This document shows, in pieces, positions 53,215-64,000 of a stretch of DNA of 64,000 nucleotides. The stretch's first letter is position 1. Each line of letters begins with the position of its first letter. This stretch comes from Costus lasius (Eukaryota; Streptophyta; Magnoliopsida; Zingiberales; Costaceae), in contig CM050453.2 in NCBI GenBank assembly GCA_027563935.2, positions 60,372,018 to 60,436,017 of the forward strand, written 5' to 3'. A model generated the notes under the pieces. It did no database searches and was not told the DNA's origin. It saw only the letters and a list, made by a program, of their open reading frames with translations. The translations under genes were made by a program, and so were the position numbers.

Positions 53215-56200
53215 ATGAGCTTCAATGTGCGATCCCTACTGGAAAGGGAGAAGTTTGCTGGGCCAAACTTCTCATACTGGTACGGACACCTTAAGATCGT
53301 TCTTAAGGCTGAGAGGAAACTGTATGTCCTCGAGACGGCTATACCGCCTCAACCCGCTCCGAACGCCGCAAGGGCGGTTCGGGATGCCTATGAAAAGCAT
53401 GTCAATGATAGCATTGATGTCGCTTGCCTGATGCTAGCGTCTATGACGCCACAGCTGCAGCGTCAGCATGAGGATATGTCTGCTATAGAAATTATAGCAA
53501 ACCTCAAGATGCTATATGCTGCACAGGCGAGGAATGAACGCTATAATTTGACCAAGCTTTTCTTTCAGAGCAAACTGGCTGAAGGGAGTCCAGTGGGAGC
53601 TCATGTGCTCAAGATGATTGGGCACAAAGAGGCTCTAGAGAAACTGGGGCATACCATCAATCAGGAGCTTGCTGTAGACATTATTCTGCAGTCCCTCCCG
53701 GCCTCTTTCGATCCGTTCATTATTAATTTTAATATGAACAAGATCGACTGTACACCGGCAGAGTTGCTGAATATGCTCTTGACTACAGAGGAGACTCTAA
53801 AGGGAAATCCTTCAACCTCTGTCTTGATGTTTCCTTCTAGGAACAAGAAGAAGGGGAAGAAGGGCAAAGCCCCTGTCAAGAACTACAACAAGGCTCTGAA
53901 ACAGAAGGTTAAGCGGTCGAAGGAATATAGATGTTTCCACTGTGGCCAGCTGGGTCACTGGAAAAAGGACTGTAAAGCGCTCCAAGGAGACAAGAAGGGA
54001 AGCATCGCTTCTGGCTCAGGTATTTTCGTGACTGAAGTCATGATATCCTCTTCTTCTATTTCATGGGTGTTGGACACTGCATGTGGAGTTCACATTTGTT
54101 CAAATGTACAGGAACTCAAGAGAAGAAGACAGGTGGGACAGCATGAGGTGGACCTACGAGTTGGAAACGGGGCACGGGTTGCTGCTGTTGCTGTAGGAGA
54201 ATATTACATCTCATTACCATCTGGACTTGTATTAGAACTAAACAATTGTTACTTTGTACCAAGCATTACTAAAAATATTATCTCCATTCCTGCTCTTGTC
54301 AGGAAGGGATTTTCCTTTGAATGCAAGATTTCAAAGTGTTATCTTTCTCTTGATAATATTGTTTATGCTACTGGGTCAATTAACAATGGGTTATTCATGT
54401 TGGACATGGAATGTTCTATACAAAATATTGATAATAAGAAAGCCAAGTATGCTGATGACAGCACCTTGCTATGGCATAGTCGTTTAGGCCATATTAACAA
54501 AAAGCGCATTAAGCGGTTGCATGACCATGGACTGCTGGGATCATTCTCCTATGAGGAGATAGATACATGCAAAGCTTGTTTATTGGGCAAAATGACGAAG
54601 TCTCCTTTTCCTAACAAAGGTCAAAGGGCTTCAGGTTTACTTGACCTTATACACAGTGATGTGTGTGGGCCATTTAGTAAACATGCCAGAGGTGGCTATT
54701 CATACTTCATTACCTTTACTGATGATTTCAGTAGATATGGGTATGTCTATCTAATGAGACATAAGAGTGAATCTTTTGACAAGTTCAAAGAGTTCAAAAA
54801 TGAAGTACAGAATCAGCTAGGCCGAAATATCAAGGCACTTCGTTCTGATCGAGGTGGAGAATACCTAAGTCGAGAATTTACTGACTATCTAAAGGAGTGT
54901 GGGATTATCTCACAGCTCACTCCGCCAGGAACACCGCAATGGAATGGTGTGTCCGAGAGGAGGAACAGAACCTTACTTGATATGGTTCATTCTATGATGA
55001 GTCAGGCTACTCTACCTTACTCCTTTTGGGGATTTGCACTGGAAACAGCTGCAAAAGTACTAAACTGAGTGCCATCCAAGGCAGTTTCAAAGACTCCATA
55101 TGAGTTATGGTATGGGAAACAGCCAAGCTTGACATTTATTAAGATTTGGGGTTGCGAGGCTTATGTCAAAAAGCTCACCTCTGGGAAACTAGAGAGCAGA
55201 TCTGAGAAATGTATCTTTGTCGGTTACCCTAAGGAAACTAAGGGTTATTATTTCTACGATCCCAAAGAGAACAAAGTATTTGTTGCTCGGACGGCAATTT
55301 TTCTTGAGAAGGAATTTCTTCTGCAAGAGGCCAGTGGGAGAGAAATAAAGCTGGATGAGAATCCAGGAGAAGGACAAAGTAGTCAAACACAGTTGGATGA
55401 GCATGAACCGGTAGAACAGGTTATTGAACAACCTGAGGCTCAGATATCACGGGAACCGCGAAGATCGGGAAGGATCCGTCGACAGCCTGAGCGCTATGAC
55501 GGAGTCTACATCATTGATAATGATGAACCCCTTACTTATACGGATGCGGTCAGTGGACCGGAGTCAGCTAGATGGCTTGAAGCTATGCGAGCCGAGATGG
55601 ACTCCATGTCAGATAACCAAGTCTGGGATTTGGTTGATCCGCCTCCGGGAGTAATCCCTATAGGCTGTAAATGGATCTTCAAGAAGAAGATTGACATGGA
55701 TGGTAACATAGTTACCTATAAAGGCAGGCTAGTTGCGAAAGGTTTCAAACAAATCTACGGGATAGATTATGATGAAACTTTCTCTCCTGTAGCCATGTTC
55801 AAGTCTATTCGGATTATACTTGCGATAGCGGCATATTATGATTATGAGATCTGGCAGATGGATGTGAAGACCGCTTTCCTTAATGGAAAACTGGATGAGG
55901 ATGTGTATATGACACAACCTGAAGGTTTCACTAATCCATCATATCGTCATAAAATATGCAAGTTAAAGAAGTCCATTTATGGACTTAAGCAAGCATCTAG
56001 AAGCTGGAATATTCGTTTTGATGAATCAATATGTAAATTTGGTTTCATCAAGAATGAAGACGACCCGTGTGTATATAAGAGGTTTAGTGGGAGCGTAATT
56101 ACTTTCCTAGTCCTCTACGTCGATGATATCTTAATCATTGGAAACGATATTCCTGAACTGCATGCTGTTAAAGCATGGTTAAGAAAATGTTTCTAGATGA

Positions 56201-57098
56201 AAGATCTAGGAGAAGCAGCCTATGTATTAGGTGTGAAGATCTACAGGGATAGATCTAAGAGGCTTCTCGGGCTGTGCCAGAGTACCTACATCGATAAAGT
56301 CCTAGAGAGATTTCATTTAGAGAATTCTAAAAGAGGATATCTTCCAGTCAGACATGGTCTGAATCTTTCAAAGAGTCAGTGTCCGCAAACACAGACTGAG
56401 AAAGATGAAATGGACAATACGCCTTATGCTTCGGCTATTGGGTCCATTATGTATGCGATGTTGTGTACTCGCCCAGACGTCGCTTACGGGTTAAGCGTGA
56501 CCAGTCGATTCCAAAGTAATCCAGGTCAGGCGCACTGGATTGCAGTCAAGAACATTTTAAAATATCTTCGGAGGACCAAATATATGTTCTTGATATATGG
56601 TGGTCAGGAAGAACTCAGTATTGAAGGATATACTGACGCTTCGTTCCAATCGGACCAGGATGATTTCCGATCGCAATCAGGCTATGTTTTTAGCTTGAAT
56701 GGTGGAGCAGTGGTGTGGAAAAGTTTCAAACAGTCTATCGTTGCTGATTCCACAACAGAATCCGAGTATGTTGCAGCCTCGGAAGCATCCAAGGAGGCAG
56801 TGTGGATTCGTAAGTTCATTCAGGAACTTGGTGTTGTTCCTTCGAGTGCAGATCCTTTGGTTATCTTTGTGATAACACTGGAGCAATCGCACAGGCAAAG
56901 GAACCACGGTCGCACCAGAAGTCCAAGCACATACAGAGAAGGTTTCACTTGATCCGGGAGATCATTGATTGTGGTGAGATCAAAATCTGCAAGGTTCATA
57001 CAGATGACAATCTGGCTGACCCGCTTACCAAGCCTCTAGTGCAGCAGAAGCATGAGAAGCACTGTAATAATATGGGTTTGAGATTTCTCAACCATTAG
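53215..57098 (+). pseudogene. C4 copia polyprotein, two nonsense codons and a 1-bp deletion
   Basis: The frame starts at ATG 53215 as in C3. TGA at 55066-55068 replaces CGA (Arg) in the integrase C-terminal part. TAG at 56194-56196 replaces CAG (Gln) in the reverse transcriptase after YVDD. A 1-bp deletion near 56866 (ATCTTTGTG where the others have ATCTTCTGTG) shifts the frame in RNase H. Total length is 3884 bp against 3885 in C3, so nothing else is lost. Zinc knuckle, DTACG, the integrase D-D-E residues and YVDD are all present in sequence. It is a dead copy with a recent look. Confidence 0.93.
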
Positions 57099-57107
57099 AT
57101 TAAGTGC

Positions 57108-57118
57108 AAGTGGGAGAT
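57108..57118 (+). other. C4 polypurine tract
   Basis: AAGTGGGAGAT lies directly before the LTR start. Confidence 0.86.
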
Positions 57119-58824
57119 TGTTGGGGTATGCCCTTAAGGCTAATGTTTGAGGCCTTGGGATTCTTTCAGTATCATGTATAAACTCTTATGTTTATAAAGG
57201 CAATGGTTGTTATTCAGTTTGTTACATTGTCTGCTGCAATAAGTGTGCTTCTGAATAATGTCTCAAAGCTGTTCAGCTAGGCTGACATGCTATATGTCCT
57301 TAGTCGAGATATCTTGGTGAACATGAGACAGCCTTGATATGATTGAGACTAATATGTGTTCTAATCTTATAGGATGCTTCGAGCATGGAATAAGATGTAG
57401 ACTCATGGGTACATTGGATGTACTGGACATACCCTACTTAGGATATTCAATTGCTTGTCACAATGTGAATAATCCTTATATGCAAACAAGTGGCATATTT
57501 CCTCTGACTTGAGATCACTTCTGTTTCTAAATGATGATTGGCATTGTTTTGAGGTAGTTCAATATCATTTGAAACATAATGGTTATAGACTATCTTGGAT
57601 AATGAACATGAGTCATGTTAGGGCACTAGTGATAGATATAGGATTGCCGTCTCCTTGTTGGAGTGTGATGTTCTATAGGGGCCCCCCTGGATGAGATGAT
57701 TGAGAAAGTGTATGGCCATACCCAGGTGACTATGTTCATCTGATCTAATCATGCTCATCATATTGGAGCTACAGGCTTGACACGCTTGTCCAATAAGAAC
57801 ATTCAGTGGCAAAGGAAACATGTATGCCTAGTGAAGTGGATTCACACTTGTGCTATGGTTTGGGTGTAGTCTTGGAAGACTCTTTCCTTTATATCGGGAG
57901 ACAGTGATGTGTTGCTAGATACCCCTCACTGATCGTGATAACGTAAGTTATCGTTACCGACATTTAAAGGGAACCCTCAGGGTCGCACAATTTGATGATA
58001 TGGCTTACTTAAGTCAGATCGTGTGGACTGAATTGTTTGGGTTCAGTTTAAAGGGATTTAAACTCTGATTGTAAGTGAGATCTGGTCTGATCATGTTTGA
58101 TTGATTAGGGCTTGAGATCGGTAAGCTTCGATCGAGAGAGTTGATGCTAGATCGGTGAGATCAAGAGCATCAAGAGATGAACGGTTAGATCTTGAACCAT
58201 TTGGTTCAATAAGATCTAGACCATGGCTTGGGCTATTTTGATTTGGTTTATGAACCAAATTCAATTGGGACGGTTTGGCTTGAACCGGTTCACATAGGTG
58301 AACGCTTGGTTCAATGCTTGTAAGCGTTTTTGGTTGGTTTTAAGATCATGGGCGCATGGCTTCATGATATTCTATTTTTGGAATGTCATCAAGGCCACTT
58401 CCTCTTAACGCCAAAACGCCAAAAGACGTTCCCCTCTTCTCGTGTGGCCGGGTTTGCACTCTCGTGGATGTGTGTTGACGAGAAGAGAAGAGAAGATTTC
58501 GGCCAAGGAGAGAATTGCTCTCGCATCTCAATCTTCCTCCACACAAAGGACCCCTTGAAGCTTTGCTAGCACAAAGACGACAAGGAGAAGCCATTCCTCA
58601 TCTTGTGTGCGTCATCTTTGGAGAAGATCCCTTTCGATCTTTGCTTCCAAGGCACCATCCAAAGGATGGCGATGGTATGATCTTTCATTCATCTTTGCAA
58701 TCTTTCAGCAAGTTGATCATATGTTTATTCAAATGATCCTAAGGAAACCCTAGCTTCCGCTATGAGATTCTTGATATGCGCCCCCTTAGGGTTTCCCCCC
58801 CCCCTTCCTGGTAGGGACTCTTCA
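57119..58824 (+). repeat. C4 3' LTR, complete (1706 bp)
   Basis: It runs from TGTTGGGG to GGACTCTTCA and is near-identical to the C4 5' LTR over the shared part. It differs from other LTRs by an extra T (CCCTACTTAGG) that breaks the antisense 64-codon frame. Confidence 0.94.
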
Positions 58825-59493
58825 GGCCAAACTTGTGTGTGGCCACATGCTTTTAGTCATGCACCATGTAGGGGCCTATGGACATCAAGCTTCCCTGTAG
58901 GGAAGGGGCAAATCCTCTATCAGCAAGATGTACCTCTCGTATTGATTAAGGCATACCTAATGACAACCATTATGACCTCTCTGTTATGGTGAGGCATTAG
59001 GTTATATCAATATATATCCCTTACAACATAGAGATATAATCTTCCTCAAGTCAAAGTACAGAAACTACTCGATCACTGTGATATCCTTCTTGAGAGATCA
59101 AGAAGAATTCTCATAGCGGGTAGGTTCAGTATATTTCCCTTGATATACCCTTATGCCTGTGTTAAGCAACCCGTGCTAACCAGCGCATAAACGAGTCTCA
59201 CCCGCACCATAGTTATCCCCTATCCACTATGGTACTAGACTCAAGACATAGTAAACTGAGATAGAAATATCTCAAGGGACGTCATCATGTAAATATACAT
59301 ATGCACAGATGTAGAATAAACCATGACAACAACAATGCTAGGATATTTATAGATATTAACGTATGTAGTACAAAAGTTAAGACCAAAACATAGGTTTCAG
59401 GGCATAACACTAACATATTCATGTAATTGAGAAGCAAGAGGATAGGAAGACCCCTTGGCTCTCCTTGATCTCTTATGTGTGTGAGTGTGCTTC
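58825..59493. other. 669 bp of unclear origin, possibly a remnant of another copia LTR on the minus strand
   Basis: No open frame with a recognisable product. Read on the minus strand, a part starts TGTTAGTGTTATGCCCTGAA at 59415, which resembles the layout of the C-family LTR start (TG then TATGCCC) without close identity. The part from 59416 to 59493 matches nothing else in the window. C4 may have inserted into this sequence; GGCCA (58825-58829) would then be its right target copy. Confidence 0.4.
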
Positions 59494-61175
59494 TGAAAGT
59501 CCCCACAAGGGGGCGAAACCCTAAAGCATTGGCGCATATGGAAGATGCAAGCAGCGGATAGGGGGTTTCTAGATCTTGCATGCTATATGATTAACAAAAA
59601 GAACCCGATTGCATATAGAGAAGGATTATACCATAGCCATTTCTAGATGGCGCCTTGGAAGCAAAGATCAAACTGGATCTTCTCCAGAGGTGACGCACAC
59701 AATTGATGTCGCCTACTCCTCCTTGCGATCCTTGTGCTAGCAAGGTCCAAAGATGTCTTTGTCGAGTGAAAGGGAAAAAGAAAGAACTTCTTGGCTTGGC
59801 GATTTTTCCTTATCATCTCTTCCTCTCCTCCACGCAAGAATGCCCCAAGAGCCAAAGCCGAATTGGCGACCAAACGTGAAGGCGTGAAGAGGGAGGACGT
59901 GAAAACGTGGTCACGTTGAGAAGTGCTATCCAAAAATAGCATATAACTTCTCCACATGCGATCTTGGGTTTACCCCAATCGCAAACTCCACTTCACCCTT
60001 GAACCATGCGCTCATTCATGAGCCGGTTCACTTGAATTTGGTTCAATAACCAAATAAACCAAGCCATAAGTCCAGATCACTTTAAAACCCTAAGGTATTT
60101 GATCTGACCGTTCATCTCCTGATGCTCCTGATCTCACCGATCTAGCATCCATTCTCTCGATCGAAGCTTACCGATCTCAAGCCCTAATCAATCAAACATG
60201 ATCAGACCAGATCTCACTTACAATCAGAGATTAAATCCCTTTAAACTGAACCTGAACAATTCAGTCCACACGATCTGACTCAAGTAAGCCATATCATCAA
60301 ATTGTTCGACCCTGAGGGTTTCCTTTAAATGTCGGTAACGATAACTCACGTCATCACGATCAGTGAGGGGTATCTAGCAACACATCACTGTCTCCCGATA
60401 TAAAGAAAAGAGTCTTCCAAGACTACACCCAAAAACAGCACAAGTGTGAATCAACTTCACTAGGCATGCATATTTCCTTTGCCACTGGATGTTCTTATTG
60501 GACAAGCGTGTCAAGCTTGTAACTCCAATATGATGAGCATGATTAGATCAGATGAACATAGTCACCTGGGTATGGCCATACACTATTTTCAATCATCTCA
60601 TCCAGGGGGCCCCTTTAGAACATCACACTCCTTAAACAAGGAGATGGCAATCCTATGTCTATCACTAGTGCCCTAACCTGACTCAAGCTCACCATCCAAG
60701 ATAGTCTATAATCATTATGTTTCAAATGATATTGAACTATCTCAAAACAATGACAATCATCATTTAGAAAACACAAGTGATCTCAAGTCAAAGGAAATGT
60801 GCCACTTGTCGCAATCAAGGATTATTCACATTGTGACAAGCAATTGAATATCCTAGTAGGGTCTGTCCAGTACATCCAATGTACCCATGAGTCTACATCT
60901 TATTCCATGCTCGAAGCATCCTATAAGATTAGAGCTCATATTAGTCTCAATCATATCAAGGCTGTCTCATGTTCACCAAGATATCTCGACTAAGGACTTT
61001 GATAGCATGTCAGCCCAGCTGAACAGCTTTGAGACATTATTCAGAAGTACACTTATTACAGCAGACAAGGTAACAACCTGAATAACAACCATGCCTATAT
61101 AAACATAAGAGTTTATACATGATACTGATACATTCCCAAGGCCTCAAACATTAGCCTTAAGGGCATACCCCAACA
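59494..61175 (-). repeat. C5 3' LTR, complete (1682 bp)
   Basis: On the plus strand it starts TGAAAGTCCCC and ends CCCCAACA. It carries the antisense 64-codon frame (60799-60993) and the promoter-like block (about 60315-60425), here with CTCACGTCATCACG changes that weaken one inverted repeat. Confidence 0.93.
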
Positions 61176-61186
61176 ATCTCCCACTT
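61176..61186 (-). other. C5 polypurine tract
   Basis: The minus strand reads AAGTGGGAGAT before the LTR. Confidence 0.86.
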
Positions 61187-61195
61187 GCACTTAAT

Positions 61196-64000
61196 CTAAT
61201 GGTTGAGAAATCTCAAACCCATATTATTACAGTGCATCTCATGCTTCTGCTGCGCCAGAGGCTTGGTAAGCGGGTCTGCCAGATTGTCATCTGTATGTAC
61301 CTTGCAGACTTTGATCTCGCCACAATCTATGATCTCCCTGATCAAATGAAACCGTCTCTGTATGTGCTTGGACTTCTGGTGCGACCGTGGTTCCTTTGCT
61401 TGTGCGATTGCTCCAGTGTTATCACAGAAGATAACCAAAGGATCTGCACTCGAAGGAACAACACCAAGTTCTCTCAAGAACTTACGAATCCACACTGCCT
61501 CCTTGGATGCTTTCGAGGCTGCAACATACTCGGCTTCTGTTGCGGAATCAGCAACAGTTGACTGTTTGAAACTTTTCCACACCACTGCTCCTCCATTCAA
61601 GCTAAAAACATAGCCTGATTGCGATCGGAAATCATCCTGGTCTGACTGGAACGAAGCGTCAGTATATCCTTCTATACTGAGTTCTTCCTGACCACCATAT
61701 ATTAAGAACATATCTTTGGTCCTCCGCAGATATTTTAAAATGTTCTTGACCGCAATCCAGTGCGCCATACCTGGATTACTTTGGAACCGACTGGTCACGC
61801 TTAACCCGTAAGCGACGTCTGGGCGAGTACACAACATCGCATATATTATGGACCCAATAGCCGAAGCATAAGGCGTATTGTCCATTTCATCTTTCTCAGA
61901 CTGTGTTTGTGGACACTGACTCTTTGAAAGATTCAGACCATGTCTGACTGGAAGATATCCTCTTTTAGAATTCTCTAAATGAAATCTCTCTAGGACCTTA
62001 TCGATGTAAGTACTCTGGCACAGCCCGAGAAGCCTCTTAGATCTATCCCTGTAGATCTTCACACCTAACACATAGGCTGCTTCTCCTAGATCTTTCATCT
62101 GGAAACATTTCCTTAGCCATGCCTTAACCGCATGCATTTCAGGAATGTCATTTCCAATGATTAAGATATCATCGACGTAGAGGATTAAGAAAGTAATCAC
62201 GCTCCCACTAAACCTCTTATATACACACGGGTCATCCTCGTTCTTGATGAAACCAAACTCACTTATTGATTCATCAAAACGAATATTCTAGCTTCTTGAT
62301 GCTTGTTTAAGTCCATAAATGGACTTCTTTAACTTGCATATCTTATGATGATCTGATGGATTAGTGAAACCTTCTGGTTGTGTCATATACACATCCTCAT
62401 CCAGATTTCCATTAAGGAAAGCTGTCTTCACATCCATTTGCCAAATCTCATAATCATAATATGCCGCTATCGCGAAAAGAATCCGAATAGACTTGAACAT
62501 AGCTACTGGTGAGAAAGTTTCATCATAATCTATCCCGTAGATTTGTTTGAAACCTTTCGCAACTAGCCTGCCTTTATAGGTAACCATCCATGTCAATCTT
62601 CTTCTTGAAGATCCATTTACAGCCTATAGGGATAACTCCTAGAGGCGGATCAACCAAATTCCAGACTTGGTTATCTGACATGGAGTCCATCTCGGCTCGC
62701 ATAGCTTCAAGCCATCTCGCTGACTCCGGTCCACTGACCGCATCCGCATAAGTGAGGGGTTCATCATTATCAATGATGTAGACTCCGTCATAGCGCTCAG
62801 GCTGTCGACGGATCCTTCCCGATCTTCGCGGTTCCCGTGATATCTGAGCCTCAGGTTGTTCAATAACCTGTTCTACCGGCTCAGGCTCATCCAACTGTGC
62901 TTGACTACTTTGTCCTTCCTCTGGATTCTCATCCAGCTTTATTTCTCTCCCACTGGCCTCTTGCAGAAGAAACTCCTTCTCAAGAAATATGGCCGTCCGA
63001 GCAACAAATACCTTGTTCTCATTGGGATCGAAGAAATAATAACCCTTAGTTTCCTTAGGGTAACCGACAAAGATATATTTGTCAGATCTGCTCTCTAGTT
63101 TCCCAGAGGTGAGCTTTTTGACATAAGCCTCGCAGCCCCAGATCCTGATAAATGACAAGCTTGGCTGTTTCCCATACCATAACTCATATGGAGTCTTAGA
63201 AACTGCCTTGGATGGCACTCGGTTTAGTACCTTTGCAGCTGTTTCCAGTGCAAAACCCCAAAAGGAGTAAGGTAGAGTAGCCTGACTCATCATAGAATGA
63301 ACCATATCAAGTAACGTTCTATTTCTCCTCTCGGACACACCATTCCATTGCGGTGTTCCTGGCGGAGTGAGCTGTGAGATAATCCCACACTCCTTCAGAT
63401 AGTCAGTAAATTCTCGACTTAGGTATTCTCCACCTCGATCAGAACGAAGTGCCTTGATATTTCGGCCTAGCTGATTCTGTACTTCATTTTTGAACTCTTT
63501 GAACTTGTCAAAAGATTCACTTTTATGTCTCATTAAATAGACATACCCATATCTACTGAAATCATCAGTAAAGGTAATGAAGTACTGATAGCCACCTCTG
63601 GCATGTTTACTAAATGGCCCACACACATCACTGTGTATAAGGTCAAGTAAACCTGAAGCCCTTTGACCTTTGTTAAGAAAAGGTGACTTCGTCATTTTAC
63701 CCATTAAACAAGCCTTGCATGTATCAATCTCCTCATAGGAGAATGATCCCAGCAGTCCATGATCATGCAACCGCTTAATGCGTTTCTTGTTAATATGGCC
63801 TAAACGACTATGCCATAGCAAGGTGCTGTCATCAGCATACTTGGCTTTCTTAATATCAATATTTTGTATAGAACATTCCATGTCCAACATGAATAACCCA
63901 TTGTTAATTGAACCAGTTGCATAAACAATATTATCTAAAGATAAAACACACTTTGAAATATTGCATTCAAAGGAAAATCCCTTCCTGACAAGAGCAGGAA
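61196..64000 (-). pseudogene. C5 copia polyprotein, partial, with an 8-bp deletion and a nonsense codon
   Basis: The minus-strand frame enters at the right edge in PALVRKGF (about residue 359, after the protease) and ends with TAG at 61196-61198. Around 62581-62584 eight bases present in C1 (within GTAACTACGTTACC) are missing, shifting the frame near the start of reverse transcriptase. TAG at 62288-62290 replaces TGG (Trp) in SRSWNIRF. The integrase core and YVDD are otherwise conserved. The N-terminal part lies outside the window, so other lesions are possible. Confidence 0.93.

Larger units (their letters stand above)
49889..58824 (+). mobile_element. C4: Ty1/copia element, 5' LTR truncated, polyprotein broken
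   Basis: Parts: 5' LTR without its first 210 bp (49889-51380), primer site, leader, polyprotein with two stops and a frameshift, polypurine tract and complete 3' LTR (57119-58824). Its left end abuts the exact end of the C2 3' LTR, so any left target duplication is lost. The right flank begins GGCCA. Confidence 0.9.
59494..64000 (-). mobile_element. C5: Ty1/copia element, 3' part, continuing beyond the right edge
   Basis: On the minus strand the visible parts are the polyprotein from about residue 359 to the end, the polypurine tract (61176-61186) and the complete 3' LTR. The left flank GCTTC (59489-59493) should be one target copy; its partner is outside. The coding region has an 8-bp deletion and one stop. 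Confidence 0.92.

Noticed and set aside
59285..59581. 98-codon frame on the minus strand across 59285-59581
   Set aside because: It spans the boundary between the unassigned stretch and the C5 LTR, is hydrophobic by composition only and has no homologue in the window.
1..64000. Cellular genes, defence systems or captured host genes
   Set aside because: Every stretch except 58825-59493 is assigned to LTR elements by colinearity with another copy; no frame shows a non-retroelement domain.

Overview
This 64 kb window is plant heterochromatin-type DNA made almost wholly of nested LTR retrotransposons; I found no cellular gene, rRNA, functional tRNA gene or CRISPR array. The plant origin is inferred from Ty1/copia and Ty3/gypsy elements primed by initiator-Met tRNA (TGGTATCAGAGC next to LTRs). 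The copia elements have LTRs of about 1.7 kb starting TGTTGGGGTATGCCC and one polyprotein of about 1,294 aa, which fits the Tork/Angela group. The gypsy elements have LTRs of about 3.0-3.3 kb starting TGTAA and an integrase followed by a chromodomain-like tail, which fits the Tekay/Del chromoviruses. The species cannot be named from the sequence.

Layout, left to right (names are mine). C1: copia, minus strand, 1-7806, left LTR cut by the window edge, polyprotein intact. It sits inside the 3' LTR of G1, a gypsy on the minus strand (7807-16625 here, with gag, pol and a full 5' LTR). G1 sits inside the 3' end of G2, a gypsy on the plus strand of which only the last 85 coding bases, the polypurine tract and the 3' LTR are seen (16626-19730). 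G2 sits inside a plus-strand copia LTR (19731-21426), which faces a minus-strand copia LTR (21427-23048). Then comes host element C2, copia, plus strand: leader 23049-23706, polyprotein 23707-24091 plus 33293-36792, 3' LTR 36813-37296 plus 48687-49888. C2 is split twice. C3 is a complete copia (24092-33287) flanked by the 5-bp duplication GGGAG, in the gag region. G3 is a complete-length but inactivated gypsy (37297-48681) flanked by ATAAT, in the 3' LTR. C4 (copia, plus, 49889-58824) follows directly, with the start of its 5' LTR missing. A 669-bp stretch of unclear origin follows, then C5 (copia, minus, 59494 to beyond the right edge).

State of the elements: C1 and C3 have uninterrupted polyproteins and near-identical LTRs, so they are young and possibly autonomous. 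G1 is very young by its LTRs but lacks the start of gag and has two stop codons. C2, C4, C5 and G3 are broken, and nearly every nonsense codon fits a C-to-T change at a CG or CHG site, as expected from deamination of methylated cytosine.

The observations most worth following are not extra genes but signals inside the elements: a probable leader intron in the copia family (donor in the LTR, TACTAAC/TACTGAC branch point and TTGTTGTAG acceptor just before gag); a pair of leader hairpins with matched base-pair changes; a 76-bp LTR array with a core shared by two diverged gypsy families and containing ACGTGGC; a tRNA-like insert in the copia leader; and a conserved antisense 64-aa frame in the copia LTR.
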